DNA of 25,084 bases from CBFHMJ01 sp965656875 (GCA_965656875.1 CBFHMJ010000040.1:1-25084), one strand, 5' to 3'; shown: positions 8,901-18,266, counted from the stretch's first letter. The notes: a model not told the origin generated them from the sequence alone. Numbers and translations: made by a program.

Positions 8901-10613
8901 TCAAACGAAAAAGTCAGAAACATCAAACTCTTCAATCTTCTTCTTAACCTGAAAACCACGTCCATTAACGACCACGCCGTTCTCCATAAACACCAGTTTG
9001 TCGGCGGTGTCGAAGTAGCGATCATCATGGGTGACAACGATAACGGCTTTCCCTTTTGCCTTAAGTTCAGGCAGTACCCGTTTGTAAAAAACCTCTTTGA
9101 ATTCCGGGTCCTGGTCGGCCGCCCATTCATCAAAGATGTAGCAATCCTTTGCTTCAAATAACGCAACGATCAGCGCAAGACGACGCCGCTGACCATCGGA
9201 TAACTGTGTAGTGGAGAATTTGCCTTCTTCGAAAGTGACGCGCTGATCCAGCTTCATTACTTTCAATAAGGCATTAATCTGGTTGATTTTTTCCTGAGTG
9301 ACAGGCGCAAATAGCTGCTTGAACAGGTAATAATCGGAATAGATAGCGAACATACGACGACGTGCCGATTCGAGCGTTGAGGGATCAACTGGCGTGTCAT
9401 CAATGGATACGGTGCCGCTACTGGCCTGATAGTGAAGGGAAATAATTTTGCTCAGGGTTGATTTACCGGAGCCATTGCCGCCGACAATAAACGTAATTTC
9501 GCCGCGATTAATATCCAGATCGACGGGGCCGAGTGAAAAGGTTGAGTCCTGATTGGCGAATGTATAGCGAATATCTCTCAGACGGATACTGGACCACTGC
9601 TGAAACAGATCTTTCGGCTCATCAACTTTTTCTTCTTCGAACGTTCGGAACAGCTCATTGATTTTAGCGAGGTATACACGAGCAAGAATGATGTCTGAAC
9701 TGGCATCGAGCAGATAAACAATCGGCCCAGTCAGATACAGCAAGGCCATGATCACACCAATGAGTTCTTCTGTACTAATCGCGTGGTAGTTAACGAATAC
9801 GAAACTGATCACACCGATAATAAAAAAGCTGATCATGTCGCCGTAGTTTCTGGCAACTCGCATGATTGAACCTGCTTTTTTTGACAGCCGGGTGACTTCA
9901 AATTCGTTGTGTGCCAGCACATCGCGCAGATAAGTCTCGCGTTTGTCCTTATCCATTTTTAGCTCTTTGATGCCGTCCACCAGACCTTCAAAGGCTTCTT
10001 GTGAAATATCCATCCGGTTTCTGGCCTTCACCGTTAACTTACGGGCAAAGTACATAAACGCCTGGAAAGACAACACGCCAAAGACCACGGCTTCCAGAAT
10101 AAAAATGAACACATCGATATTAAGCACAGCTATAAAGCCAAGCATGCCCAGAAGTTGTAATGAATTAACCAGCACACCCGGGATAACAGCAGCGCCATTG
10201 ATGATGGACGGCACATCAATGTTCAATGAAGCAATCAATCTGGCCCGTCCTACATGCTCAACAAAGCTGTAAGGAGCATTTAGAATTTTTTCAGCGAGTT
10301 TTAAGCGCAACTGAACGCGAATATCCAGCGCAACATGCGTCAGCAATAGCTGAGACAGCGTTTTACAAATGATGATAATCACGCAGATAGCGAAGAAAAT
10401 ACGAGCAAACGGATAGTTGGCGACATCCAGTCCCCAGACAGAATCTTTGACGGTATCCAGCAATCGATAACTGCCGCTGTCTTCACGAATGGCAAACAAC
10501 ACAATGGGAATCAAAAACGCATAGGCGACACCGGAAATACCGCCCAGCACGACAGATAAGAAGACTTTGTTCGGCGACTTCTCAGTCAGCAAACTTAAAA
10601 TATTTACTTTCAT
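8901..10613 (-). CDS. Cyclic-peptide-type ABC exporter, fused membrane and ATPase domains (PvdE/SyrD-like)
   Basis: A 570-residue half-transporter. The N-terminal half (about residues 15-310) carries hydrophobic segments of an ABC exporter membrane domain. The C-terminal half is the ATPase: Walker A GGNGSGKST at about 378-386, signature LSDGQ at about 471-475, Walker B YIFDEW at about 492-497 and switch His in VVTHDD at about 529. Length and order match the cyclic peptide exporter family (PvdE, SyrD), which moves NRPS products or their acylated precursors across the inner membrane. It lies between the acylase and the NRPS with tight spacing (13 bases to the NRPS start), so it most likely exports that NRPS product. 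I chose ATG at 10613, with GGGA 10 bases upstream. A TTG at 10622 overlaps the acylase stop codon and is an alternative giving three more residues. Confidence 0.93.
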   Translation of the reverse strand: MKVNILSLLTEKSPNKVFLSVVLGGISGVAYAFLIPIVLFAIREDSGSYRLLDTVKDSVWGLDVANYPFARIFFAICVIIIICKTLSQLLLTHVALDIRVQLRLKLAEKILNAPYSFVEHVGRARLIASLNIDVPSIINGAAVIPGVLVNSLQLLGMLGFIAVLNIDVFIFILEAVVFGVLSFQAFMYFARKLTVKARNRMDISQEAFEGLVDGIKELKMDKDKRETYLRDVLAHNEFEVTRLSKKAGSIMRVARNYGDMISFFIIGVISFVFVNYHAISTEELIGVIMALLYLTGPIVYLLDASSDIILARVYLAKINELFRTFEEEKVDEPKDLFQQWSSIRLRDIRYTFANQDSTFSLGPVDLDINRGEITFIVGGNGSGKSTLSKIISLHYQASSGTVSIDDTPVDPSTLESARRRMFAIYSDYYLFKQLFAPVTQEKINQINALLKVMKLDQRVTFEEGKFSTTQLSDGQRRRLALIVALFEAKDCYIFDEWAADQDPEFKEVFYKRVLPELKAKGKAVIVVTHDDRYFDTADKLVFMENGVVVNGRGFQVKKKIEEFDVSDFFV

Positions 10614-10618
10614 ACCGT

Positions 10619-13039
10619 TCAATTCCCTTTTGCTGGCGAAGACTGACCGTGGGAAACCTGACGTCTATCAGCCTCCTGTGCGTTACCTGCCGTCCAGACA
10701 AATAACCCGGTCGTCATATCAGACGAAATGGATTGCGAATAAAGAGGATGTAGTGAACCTGAGTCGATGGTCTGCAACATGTCGTCGTAGTGCTCACTTA
10801 ATACATTGCCCGACTGACCCGTTGCCAACGCATATTGATGTGTGACTGAAGATCCTGAGAAATGAATAAGCTGCTGAAAAGCACTGGCAATCTGATACTG
10901 AATGCCCGTTGACGTTAAAACTGGGGATGACACTTGTTTAATCGAATCTTCGCTGCCTTCAACCGACGATTGCCGATTGAATAAACCGTTGATTATCTTA
11001 ATGTCGTTAAACATGACATGGTTGAACCGAATGTAACTGAGCTGATCTAACGTCCAGTCATTTATGTCGCTGCCAGCAACCAGTTCCAGGTAATGAAGGC
11101 TGTCCTGTAATGACTCAGTCAACGCGTCAGCACAGGTTTCCCGATGTGGTGTTTCTCGGCTGTCACATAAGACAGATTCGGGTTGCTCAGTGAGTAATGT
11201 AACCAAAGCGCTCAGAGGTACCTGATCGATAAGCTTCTGATAAACGGCGAGTTCTTTTTGTTTTTCCAGACCATGATTCAATTCATCAAGCAGTAACTGA
11301 CGGGTTAGAAAAACTTTCCACACCGTGACAATACTCGCCGCAACCGACTGACGATTCATGTGTCCATCCCAGGCTTCAAGCTTTTCAATAACGTCAGCCG
11401 AAATGCTGCTTTGCTCGCGCACATCATTAACCAGTGAAGCCAGTGTGTGCGCTGAAGGACTAAAAGTATCCTGAGATGCCAGGGCCAGTTTATCGGCCAG
11501 CGATGTCGAGGCAGGTGACATCGTTTGAGACGAAGGCTCCAGCAATCCATTCAGACGAGTGATCCGGTTTGAATGAGTCCCCTGATTGCCGGAAACCACA
11601 ATCAAACCTTCAGCTGGATTAAAAACGCTGTCTGATGATGAACGCTGATACTCAACGGAAGAATCTGCTGAATCCAGCCAGCCTTGTGCAATAGTCTGTG
11701 AAGACGCTGGAAATCCAGCCCCCACGTTTAACTGACCAATGTTTCCCTCTTTATCGATATAAACCATCGACATAGCAGGCGATACAAGATGCGCCATCGC
11801 ATCACTAAACATCGACCAGTTCGTTGCCTTTGGTAACTGGAAAAAGGCTTCATAACTGGTGTCCTGACTGGTTAAGCCAGTCCATGCGAGGCTCACCGGA
11901 TAATCGAACAAAGGTAACAAATCGCTAATCACCGGACCGTGAATCGTTTCTCTTACGGGTAAGTTCAGTGGTGCATATTGTTTTCGATAGTCCGCAGGGA
12001 AATCGGCTTTGATCAGCAGCGTCTCATCTCTCTGTTCGAAGGTAAGCCACTGACTATCAGACTGATATAACGAGGATTTTTCGGCACTAACCCGCTCAGC
12101 AAACAACTGCGCCTGGTTAGCTTGTCGGCCGGTTCCACCCCACGCGATATGTTGATTTTGTCCGAACAGAACAACCGGAATCCCAGGCAAGGTAATACCC
12201 GCGACATCGTATTCATTGGTGATATATCGCACCGCATACCATGCCGATAACAATTGACTATCCGATTGAAAATCCTGAAACATCGAAACCGACACTTGCT
12301 CATTCGACTGAGATGCAGCCCATACCGTACCAGAGGCTACTCGTTGAATATCATTGAGCAATTGCCCGATACAGGCCTGTCCAGTCCTGGTCTCGGATAC
12401 AGAATCATTTGGCTTCTGACAGTCTGATACTGAACCCTGATCATGAAAAAACGCCTGCCAGGCTTGTTGATATAAGCGTTGTTGCTGTACACCATCCATT
12501 TGCAAAGCCAGAAACTTCAAAATGGCTATCGAGTCAGCGGCTTGCCATGGTTCTGGTTGCATACCCGTCAGATCAAATTCAACTGGCAAGCTGACCGCAT
12601 TGCTTAAGTACGCATTCACACCATTTGCATAGGCTTGTAGAGAAGTTCTGGCATTCTCACTCAGAGAAGAAAACGACTGATGAGATTTTTGATAAATATT
12701 GAGTGACAGAATCCATTTATCGAACGGTACTGCGCGTTTCCCTAATAGCTCACTCAAACGCCCCTGGGCTGCTTTTCTCAATAGCTCCATCTGCCATAAT
12801 TTATCCTGCGAATGGGCTATGCCAGACAGAAAATACAAGTCTGAGTCACTTGCTGCATGAAGAACTAGCGTTCCTTTATCGTCGCGATTAATTGCCATTT
12901 GTTCATTTAAAACATTCACCTCTGTAAATAATTTATCTGATGGCAAGCTTGCAGACAGATGATCCCAGCCGACCGAAAAAATGACGGTCAACGGAAGAAA
13001 TATGAACAGGAGAAATCTTTTAGTTAGCGGCAGCGACAT
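10619..13039 (-). CDS. Penicillin acylase family protein (Ntn-hydrolase fold) with divergent catalytic core
   Basis: 806 residues with an N-terminal hydrophobic export signal (about residues 8-30), so periplasmic. Family landmarks are clear: SGIAHSQDKLWQMELLR at 72-88, DVAGITLPGIPVVLFGQN near 278-295, AWGGTG at 299-304, SGNQG (Asn485) and, near the C terminus, ATGQSGNVLSEHYDD. Members cut amide bonds, often N-acyl chains, after self-processing at a Ser in a GSN-aromatic context. Here that site reads VASGTVWAAS (234-243). The nucleophile is either Ser236, shifted by one, or is replaced by Gly237, and the usual DPH segment after it is lost. It starts the acylase-exporter-NRPS operon; its TGA stop (10619-10621) is 5 bases before the exporter ATG. 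By analogy with PvdQ it may deacylate a secreted lipopeptide precursor, but the altered core makes activity uncertain. No clear ribosome site precedes the ATG. Confidence 0.9.
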   Translation of the reverse strand: MSLPLTKRFLLFIFLPLTVIFSVGWDHLSASLPSDKLFTEVNVLNEQMAINRDDKGTLVLHAASDSDLYFLSGIAHSQDKLWQMELLRKAAQGRLSELLGKRAVPFDKWILSLNIYQKSHQSFSSLSENARTSLQAYANGVNAYLSNAVSLPVEFDLTGMQPEPWQAADSIAILKFLALQMDGVQQQRLYQQAWQAFFHDQGSVSDCQKPNDSVSETRTGQACIGQLLNDIQRVASGTVWAASQSNEQVSVSMFQDFQSDSQLLSAWYAVRYITNEYDVAGITLPGIPVVLFGQNQHIAWGGTGRQANQAQLFAERVSAEKSSLYQSDSQWLTFEQRDETLLIKADFPADYRKQYAPLNLPVRETIHGPVISDLLPLFDYPVSLAWTGLTSQDTSYEAFFQLPKATNWSMFSDAMAHLVSPAMSMVYIDKEGNIGQLNVGAGFPASSQTIAQGWLDSADSSVEYQRSSSDSVFNPAEGLIVVSGNQGTHSNRITRLNGLLEPSSQTMSPASTSLADKLALASQDTFSPSAHTLASLVNDVREQSSISADVIEKLEAWDGHMNRQSVAASIVTVWKVFLTRQLLLDELNHGLEKQKELAVYQKLIDQVPLSALVTLLTEQPESVLCDSRETPHRETCADALTESLQDSLHYLELVAGSDINDWTLDQLSYIRFNHVMFNDIKIINGLFNRQSSVEGSEDSIKQVSSPVLTSTGIQYQIASAFQQLIHFSGSSVTHQYALATGQSGNVLSEHYDDMLQTIDSGSLHPLYSQSISSDMTTGLFVWTAGNAQEADRRQVSHGQSSPAKGN

Positions 13040-13671
13040 AAACTTTAATATTTTGTGAAAAATTTAAAATATTATGTTTGTTAGCCGTTGGCAAACGGAG
13101 GAAAAAGGGATTATTGGTACATTATTATTAATTTTTTTATTTAGGATTTTCTGAATTAGAAAAAGGAAGAGTAGTGGTTAAAATACGAATCGGTGCAATT
13201 TTGAATATTAGTGTTTTCAATTATTAATATAATTACATTTTCCATAATAAATACATCATCACTAATAAAATCCATTATTTCCATTTGTGACACAAATTAA
13301 ATTTACACTAAGTGTGTAACCTGTTTTGGCTACAAGCCAGATCAGAATTGAATGTTTCTAATTTGTGGAATAAATTCCATATCTCAATTCAGGCATATAC
13401 CTCATATACATTAACTAATTACATCTTCGTGTTGCTAATGGGGAATTTATTCATATTATCTAAAAAATTATTCAGATGACTTTATCAGTTTTCTGAATCG
13501 AACTTTTGCCTCTGAAAAAGTACTCTGATTCCTCTCTATTTCACGTTGAATTAAGAGGAACCAAAAGCACCATTAAACAGATAACATTTGGTTATAAATA
13601 AAACTGTAACGATATCTTATATGTTATTCTTTATAGTAATATGCGTTTTATTTAAGGGAACTTTCAGTGAC
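13040..13671. promoter_or_regulatory. Long AT-rich leader upstream of the acylase-exporter-NRPS operon, with several dyads
   Basis: No credible gene. The region is AT-rich and holds several perfect or near-perfect dyads: ATTTGTGACACAAAT at 13283-13297 (7-base arms around one A), TTACAC/GTGTAA at 13303-13308 and 13314-13319, TGGAATAAATTCCA at 13366-13379, and a small hairpin CCGTT/AACGG at 13085-13098 close to the acylase start. Since the upstream lipoprotein gene also points left, this region should contain the operon promoter and operator sites. I could not identify a confident -35/-10 pair or a Fur box. Confidence 0.5.
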
Positions 13672-14526
13672 TTAGCGTTTACGAGTGTTCAAAAGTTGCA
13701 GGAACTTCTCTCTTTCGCTTTTGCTTGAAATCTTCATAGAAGCTTCTTCTAATTGATTCAACATAGCTGAGGTTACGTTTTTTGTTTCTAATACCTCAGT
13801 CAAAACAAGCGGTAATTCTTGCGACGACTGAATGTGATCAGCGGCTAATCGGATCAATTGCATTAAATTTTGCTCTGAGAGGTCATTGTTTAACAACGTC
13901 TGACACAGGACTCTCATTTCATAATCGGATTCAATCGACTCTGCCAGCTTAAGTAAACGTTCAACATCCTCGTCAGTCATAGAATAATTACTTATCAGAC
14001 TACGGATGTACAAATTCGTCACCATGTCACTGTAAATCAAGCTAATTTCTGTAAAAACGCCTTCCTTTCCTGCTGATTTCATGATGCGTGAGATCCGGTT
14101 TTTATATTCATAGCCCGTCTCTCTGTACAATTGAGGAATGAGTGCCTGCAACCAACGTTTTCCCTGGGGCTCAAACGATTTAACTTGCCCATCAATCAAG
14201 TATTCACTGGTATATCCTTTCGCATTATCAGCACTGCGCAGTATCAGCCGTTTTGCTGGTTGCTCAGTATAGAACTCAAGGCTGCTATCCGCCGGAAACT
14301 GTATAAAATCCGATTCAGCGTCATTAGTTTTGAGTTCACCTTTAACATCAGCTCGTAACTGAACCAGCTCATCTTCTAACGGAAATTGCTTCGATATACG
14401 CCCTGTCAGCGGAGTCGTTAGCGACTTATCAATCGCATGCTGTAATCCGGACATTGACGTACAAGCTGGACTACACGCAGTGATTAATACCATACCTGCG
14501 ACACTAACAATGTGTTTCAATGCCAT
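13672..14526 (-). CDS. Predicted lipoprotein with four 34-residue helical repeats
   Basis: 284 residues from ATG at 14526, chosen because AGAGG lies 8 bases upstream; an in-frame TTG two codons earlier is less likely. The N terminus is a signal peptide ending in a lipobox, LITAC, so Cys18 would be lipidated and the protein anchored in a membrane. The middle (about 40-130) is unrecognised. The C-terminal half repeats a pattern every 34 residues: SDMV at about 166, SDYE at 200, SSQE at 234 and SKSE at 268, each followed by a hydrophobic helix and preceded by an LxxLxxxA-type helix. This resembles alpha-solenoid repeats with a [S][D/S]xE...L signature found in some envelope proteins. Such folds usually bind partners. 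It is divergent from the following gene. No specific function can be assigned. Confidence 0.8.
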   Translation of the reverse strand: MALKHIVSVAGMVLITACSPACTSMSGLQHAIDKSLTTPLTGRISKQFPLEDELVQLRADVKGELKTNDAESDFIQFPADSSLEFYTEQPAKRLILRSADNAKGYTSEYLIDGQVKSFEPQGKRWLQALIPQLYRETGYEYKNRISRIMKSAGKEGVFTEISLIYSDMVTNLYIRSLISNYSMTDEDVERLLKLAESIESDYEMRVLCQTLLNNDLSEQNLMQLIRLAADHIQSSQELPLVLTEVLETKNVTSAMLNQLEEASMKISSKSEREKFLQLLNTRKR

Positions 14527-14803
14527 GACCAATACCTCTTTATAACTTTTTTAATTCAAATAATTATCAAACGCTAACAGAATAAATCCAAAAACGCAGC
14601 TGAGGTTTCCATGATTAAACCTTGATTTTGTTTCAAAAGCTTTCACGATTTATTCTCATATGGGTTATGCGATACATCAACGACTTAAATTTCACAAATC
14701 TCGTCATCAACTGTCCTCTTTAAACCTAAAAAGGAACAGATTAACAATCCTCCCTGTGACAATGGCTGTCCACCAACACATTGAAGACACGAAAGGTGAG
14801 AAT
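14527..14803. promoter_or_regulatory. Divergent promoter region between lipoprotein and nuclease-like gene
   Basis: 277 bases between two genes that read away from each other, so it should contain both promoters. It is AT-rich. AGAGG for the lipoprotein and AGGTGAG for the nuclease-like gene mark the two ends. I see no strong -35/-10 pair and no conserved operator. Confidence 0.4.
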
Positions 14804-15547
14804 ATGTATATCAAGACTGTACCATCTGTTACGGGTAAGAAAACAAACGAGCCAGTTCAACGTAAAATTGATCCAGCTGTAGGTGTATTTGCCCCTGCCG
14901 TTCCTACCGCAATCGGGCCGATGAATACCGTGGTTCACGGACCGACATCATCCAATACTGGCACAGCGGGTTCTAACTCTGTCTATATTACGTTTACTCA
15001 ACCCCAGACATCGCCAGCAGATCTAATCGGACAAGCAAAATGGCAAGCACTGAATGTGCTGAAAGATCCGGCATCAGGTCCAGGAAATACGCTAACGCGG
15101 ATGCATCAGGTAAACGGTATTCTCCACGGCCCGAGTAATGCCGCCAATATGTTCCTGGGCACACGAAAGAGTAATAACTCCGGTGCAAACAGTCATTTAC
15201 ACCAGGTCGAAAAGCCTGTGAAAAACTGGATAAACCCGGGCATGAACTATGAATGCCATTATGGCGTTCGACCAAACTTCGGCACTATTCCGGCCTATAT
15301 GCAAACCCGAATAAACAACGCAAAAGTCAAACATGCTGCCACACCAACAAAACTGGCAACGATCGCCGAATTTGAAGTCTGGGCATCAGAAGCTCTTCCA
15401 GATTCTTTCGACTGCTTCGCCGATTTTTACAAACCGAATGCCGCAGGCACCGGCTATGACGCCAATAAACAAACGGAAAAAATTCCTGCCGACCAGTCAG
15501 CCACGGGGGTCGATCCATTTGCACATGATTTTGCCAATACACTTTAG
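14804..15547 (+). CDS. Putative nuclease-like or toxin-like protein with VQRK N-terminal motif
   Basis: 247 residues from ATG at 14804, which has AGGTGAG just upstream; the open frame extends to 14660, but that start has no ribosome site. There is no signal peptide. The N terminus contains EPVQRKIDP (16-24), a VQRK motif common in effector-type proteins associated with eCIS/DUF4157 loci. The centre reads LTRMHQVNGILHGPSNAANMF (97-117), then KSNNSGANSH and HQVEKPVKNW. The RMH...HGP..AxNM(F)LxxxxxNS...E order resembles the conserved block of DNA/RNA non-specific endonuclease-like toxin domains (RMHLL...LGGPG...NLVP...N...E). Candidate key residues are His101, His108, Asn112 and Glu136. The match is by eye and partial, so nuclease activity is inference. 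No immunity gene was recognised next to it. Confidence 0.72.
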   Translation: MYIKTVPSVTGKKTNEPVQRKIDPAVGVFAPAVPTAIGPMNTVVHGPTSSNTGTAGSNSVYITFTQPQTSPADLIGQAKWQALNVLKDPASGPGNTLTRMHQVNGILHGPSNAANMFLGTRKSNNSGANSHLHQVEKPVKNWINPGMNYECHYGVRPNFGTIPAYMQTRINNAKVKHAATPTKLATIAEFEVWASEALPDSFDCFADFYKPNAAGTGYDANKQTEKIPADQSATGVDPFAHDFANTL

Positions 15548-15647
15548 ATGGGGTGATGTTTGGGATGATTGGAACGACTGGGAGTGGTTTGGTGGGATGG
15601 TGTTGATTGAGGGGGAGGCTCTATCGGCTTTTGTATGGCTTTTATAT

Positions 15648-15724
15648 GGACACCCATCTGATTAGGTGGACACCCACTGTAAAGGGATTTAACCAGGACA
15701 CCCACTGTAAAAATATGGGTGTCA
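15648..15724. repeat. Cluster of three direct repeat arms ending in one complete palindrome
   Basis: GGACACCCA occurs at 15648, 15668 and 15696 in the same direction; the last is paired with TGGGTGTCA at 15716-15724 after 11 bases. GGACACCCACTGTAAA is repeated exactly at 15668 and 15696 (period 28). Confidence 0.85.
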
Positions 15725-15844
15725 CGATAAATCTGATTAGTCAGTTCAATGTCTATCCAATTCACGAGTTATTTCCGATTATGATTGAGAAAGGTAAGCA
15801 GCTGAGGAAAAAGCGATACTGCTGAATATATTGAATGTTTATCA

Positions 15845-15873
15845 GGACACCCATGTTTTCAGTTTGGCTGTCC
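15845..15873. repeat. REP-like palindrome
   Basis: GGACACCCA, 11-base spacer, TGGCTGTCC (one mismatch). It sits 11 bases beyond the stop codon of the TonB-like gene, where it could end transcription. Confidence 0.85.
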
Positions 15874-15884
15874 TTTTAAAAATA

Positions 15885-16679
<795 letters not shown>

Positions 16680-16703
16680 ATGACATCCATCTCAGACAGT
16701 TAA

Positions 16704-16719
16704 TTATCCTTAAGGATAA
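16704..16719. promoter_or_regulatory. Perfect 16-base palindrome, possible operator
   Basis: TTATCCTTAAGGATAA is identical to its reverse complement and lies 25 bases upstream of the TonB-like start at 16679. Position and symmetry fit a dimeric repressor site or a leader hairpin. No regulator is identified. Confidence 0.35.
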
Positions 16720-16856
16720 ATTGATTTATAACTAACTCACCACCATCGCTTAACCACAATGATATTTCTGCCCCATTTGGACCTCAGTGAATGTAAACCG
16801 TTCACATTATTTATGAAAATGTCGATTTAGATTTATCAATGGGTAGCCTGTTATAC

Positions 16857-16885
16857 AGACACCCATATTTAATTAATGGATGTCC
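16857..16885. repeat. REP-like palindrome, first of a tandem pair
   Basis: AGACACCCA, 11 bases, TGGATGTCC (two mismatches between the arms). With the next unit it flanks the 3' side of the transposase gene. Confidence 0.8.
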
Positions 16886-16900
16886 TCTTGTTGATCATAA

Positions 16901-16929
16901 AGACACCCATATTTAAATAGTGAGTGTCC
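16901..16929. repeat. REP-like palindrome, second of a tandem pair
   Basis: AGACACCCA, 11 bases, TGAGTGTCC. It starts 15 bases after the previous unit, and the first 15 bases of the two units are identical. Confidence 0.8.
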
Positions 16930-17143
16930 ATTTTGGTTTTTTGGCCTCTGCATTTCATCAACAACAGTACGCTCCTTTAATTCCCAGATGAATCCTGAAA
17001 ATAAGAGAGAAATATACTTATAAGGTAAGAGATATATGGAAAGTGGTACAAACCAGAAATATTATCGACAGGAATAAATAAAGAGACTCACAGCATCATT
17101 GAAAAATGTGCTGTAGAAAAGAAATCAGAACCAGGATTGTAAC

Positions 17144-18148
17144 TTAACTCAATAATTTACAGGCAGTTATACCAACAAGCCTTTGCAAACCAACTCGATC
17201 CTGAAAAGCTCTCATGGCCATTTCATTACCAACAGGGCCAGAAAACAGGCTTTCAAAGTTTGTCGCCAATTGCATCCAGTTTGTAAAAGTCAAACCAAAC
17301 GCCTCAAACAACGCCTTCTGGCATGATTCATTGGCTAAGCTCGCTTCATTGTTGATTTGATGTTGAGTCTCTTTCAGCAGGGCTAAATATGCATCTTCTG
17401 TAAAAGGCAAACAGCTAACATCTGAATTAACACGCTCATCTTGACTCTCATCTGCAAATGGCATCAAACCATGATTTTTATTGTCACGCTGATTAAATAA
17501 CATGCGCCGCTTAATACTGGTATGTGAAGATTGTTCCACTGACTCAACCATACCTGCACGTAATGGATTTAAATCATTGTATGCCATACATGCAGCAACC
17601 GCAGCACCGTCTAATAAAGGCTGACTTTTGAACCTCCCTTCCCAAAATCGCCCTGTACATTTGTCTTCTTCATTAGCTTTTCGCGCTATGTACTCATTAA
17701 GTGACCGCATAAACCAACTAACAGAGGATAGTCGATTTCTGTATTCTGACACATCATCTTCTACCTGCTCTAAATCATTCTTGTTCATATTCTTTCGTAA
17801 ATTTGCATTTAAGTAGCACTGAACCTTGTAAGAACCATTAAAGAGTAAGCACCACCTGGACAATACTTCTTCAGTCGTCAATGACTGCACTCTTTTCAAG
17901 TCAACATGCAATACGATATGAGTGTGATTATTCATCACAGCATAAGCACAAATGTCTATACAAAACACTTCTGCCAACTTTAACAACCTGTCTTCAATCC
18001 ATTGTCTGCGATGTTCATAATTTCTACCTGAAAAATCATCTACACCACATAAGAAAGCGCGTCGAACACAGCGTGAAACACAATGGTAGTAAGGCGTAGC
18101 CTCATAACAAATTTGAGTTTTACGAGATTTGGGCATCCTGATTATCAT
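17144..18148 (-). CDS. REP-associated tyrosine transposase (RAYT, Y1/HUH family)
   Basis: 334 residues, an IS200-like Y1 transposase of the RAYT type. The N-terminal part has YYHCVSR (20-26), the typical YH.xxR strand. The HUH metal site is NNHTHIVLH (His75 and His77). The nucleophile is probably Tyr153 in MRSLNEYIARKAN (147-159). The next conserved block is GRFWEGRFKSQ (166-176) followed by YNDLNPLRAGM (190-200). The last 130 residues are an extension beyond the minimal domain, as in several marine RAYTs. Such enzymes nick single-stranded DNA at REP hairpins and usually sit alone, flanked by them. Here palindromes flank the gene on both sides (16857-16929 and 18212-18240), so this enzyme is the likely mover of that family. 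ATG at 18148 has GGAG 5 bases upstream; ATG at 18136 is an alternative. The gene looks intact. Confidence 0.93.
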   Translation of the reverse strand: MIIRMPKSRKTQICYEATPYYHCVSRCVRRAFLCGVDDFSGRNYEHRRQWIEDRLLKLAEVFCIDICAYAVMNNHTHIVLHVDLKRVQSLTTEEVLSRWCLLFNGSYKVQCYLNANLRKNMNKNDLEQVEDDVSEYRNRLSSVSWFMRSLNEYIARKANEEDKCTGRFWEGRFKSQPLLDGAAVAACMAYNDLNPLRAGMVESVEQSSHTSIKRRMLFNQRDNKNHGLMPFADESQDERVNSDVSCLPFTEDAYLALLKETQHQINNEASLANESCQKALFEAFGLTFTNWMQLATNFESLFSGPVGNEMAMRAFQDRVGLQRLVGITACKLLS

Positions 18149-18211
18149 CCTTGCTCCATAAATTACTGGCTATCCTAACAGTGCTTTATAAACATCTCAA
18201 CCCTGAATTGA

Positions 18212-18240
18212 GGACATCCACCTTTTCACCATGGGTGTCC
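18212..18240. repeat. REP-like palindrome upstream of the transposase
   Basis: GGACATCCA, 11 bases, TGGGTGTCC. It lies 63 bases upstream of the transposase start and immediately upstream of the promoter of the secreted protein. Confidence 0.88.
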
Positions 18241-18260
18241 TTCTTATCGTTTTTTCAAGC

Positions 18261-18266
18261 TATAAT
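18261..18266 (+). promoter_or_regulatory. Likely -10 box (TATAAT) of the secreted protein gene
   Basis: A consensus TATAAT lies 32 bases before the ATG at 18298. The -35 region is poor. A REP-like palindrome ends 20 bases upstream of it, so the repeat abuts or overlaps the promoter. Confidence 0.5.

Larger units (their letters stand above)
15548..15884. other. Intergenic stretch with G-rich block and palindromic repeat cluster
   Basis: No supported gene. The first 75 bases after the nuclease-like stop codon are strongly G-biased on the plus strand, with almost no C. They are followed by a cluster of repeat arms (15648-15724) and one complete palindrome (15845-15873) 11 bases from the stop of the TonB-like gene. 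Short open frames here have no ribosome site and are not called. Confidence 0.6.
16680..17143. other. Intergenic region with a perfect palindrome and a tandem pair of REP-like palindromes
   Basis: No supported gene. It holds TTATCCTTAAGGATAA, a perfect 16-base palindrome (16704-16719), upstream of the TonB-like gene, and two 29-base repeats (16857-16885 and 16901-16929) beyond the 3' end of the transposase gene. I see nothing in 16930-17143. Confidence 0.6.

Noticed and set aside
15648..15724. CRISPR array
   Set aside because: The repeat arms are 9-16 bases with unequal short gaps, there are only three copies, and no cas genes are visible.
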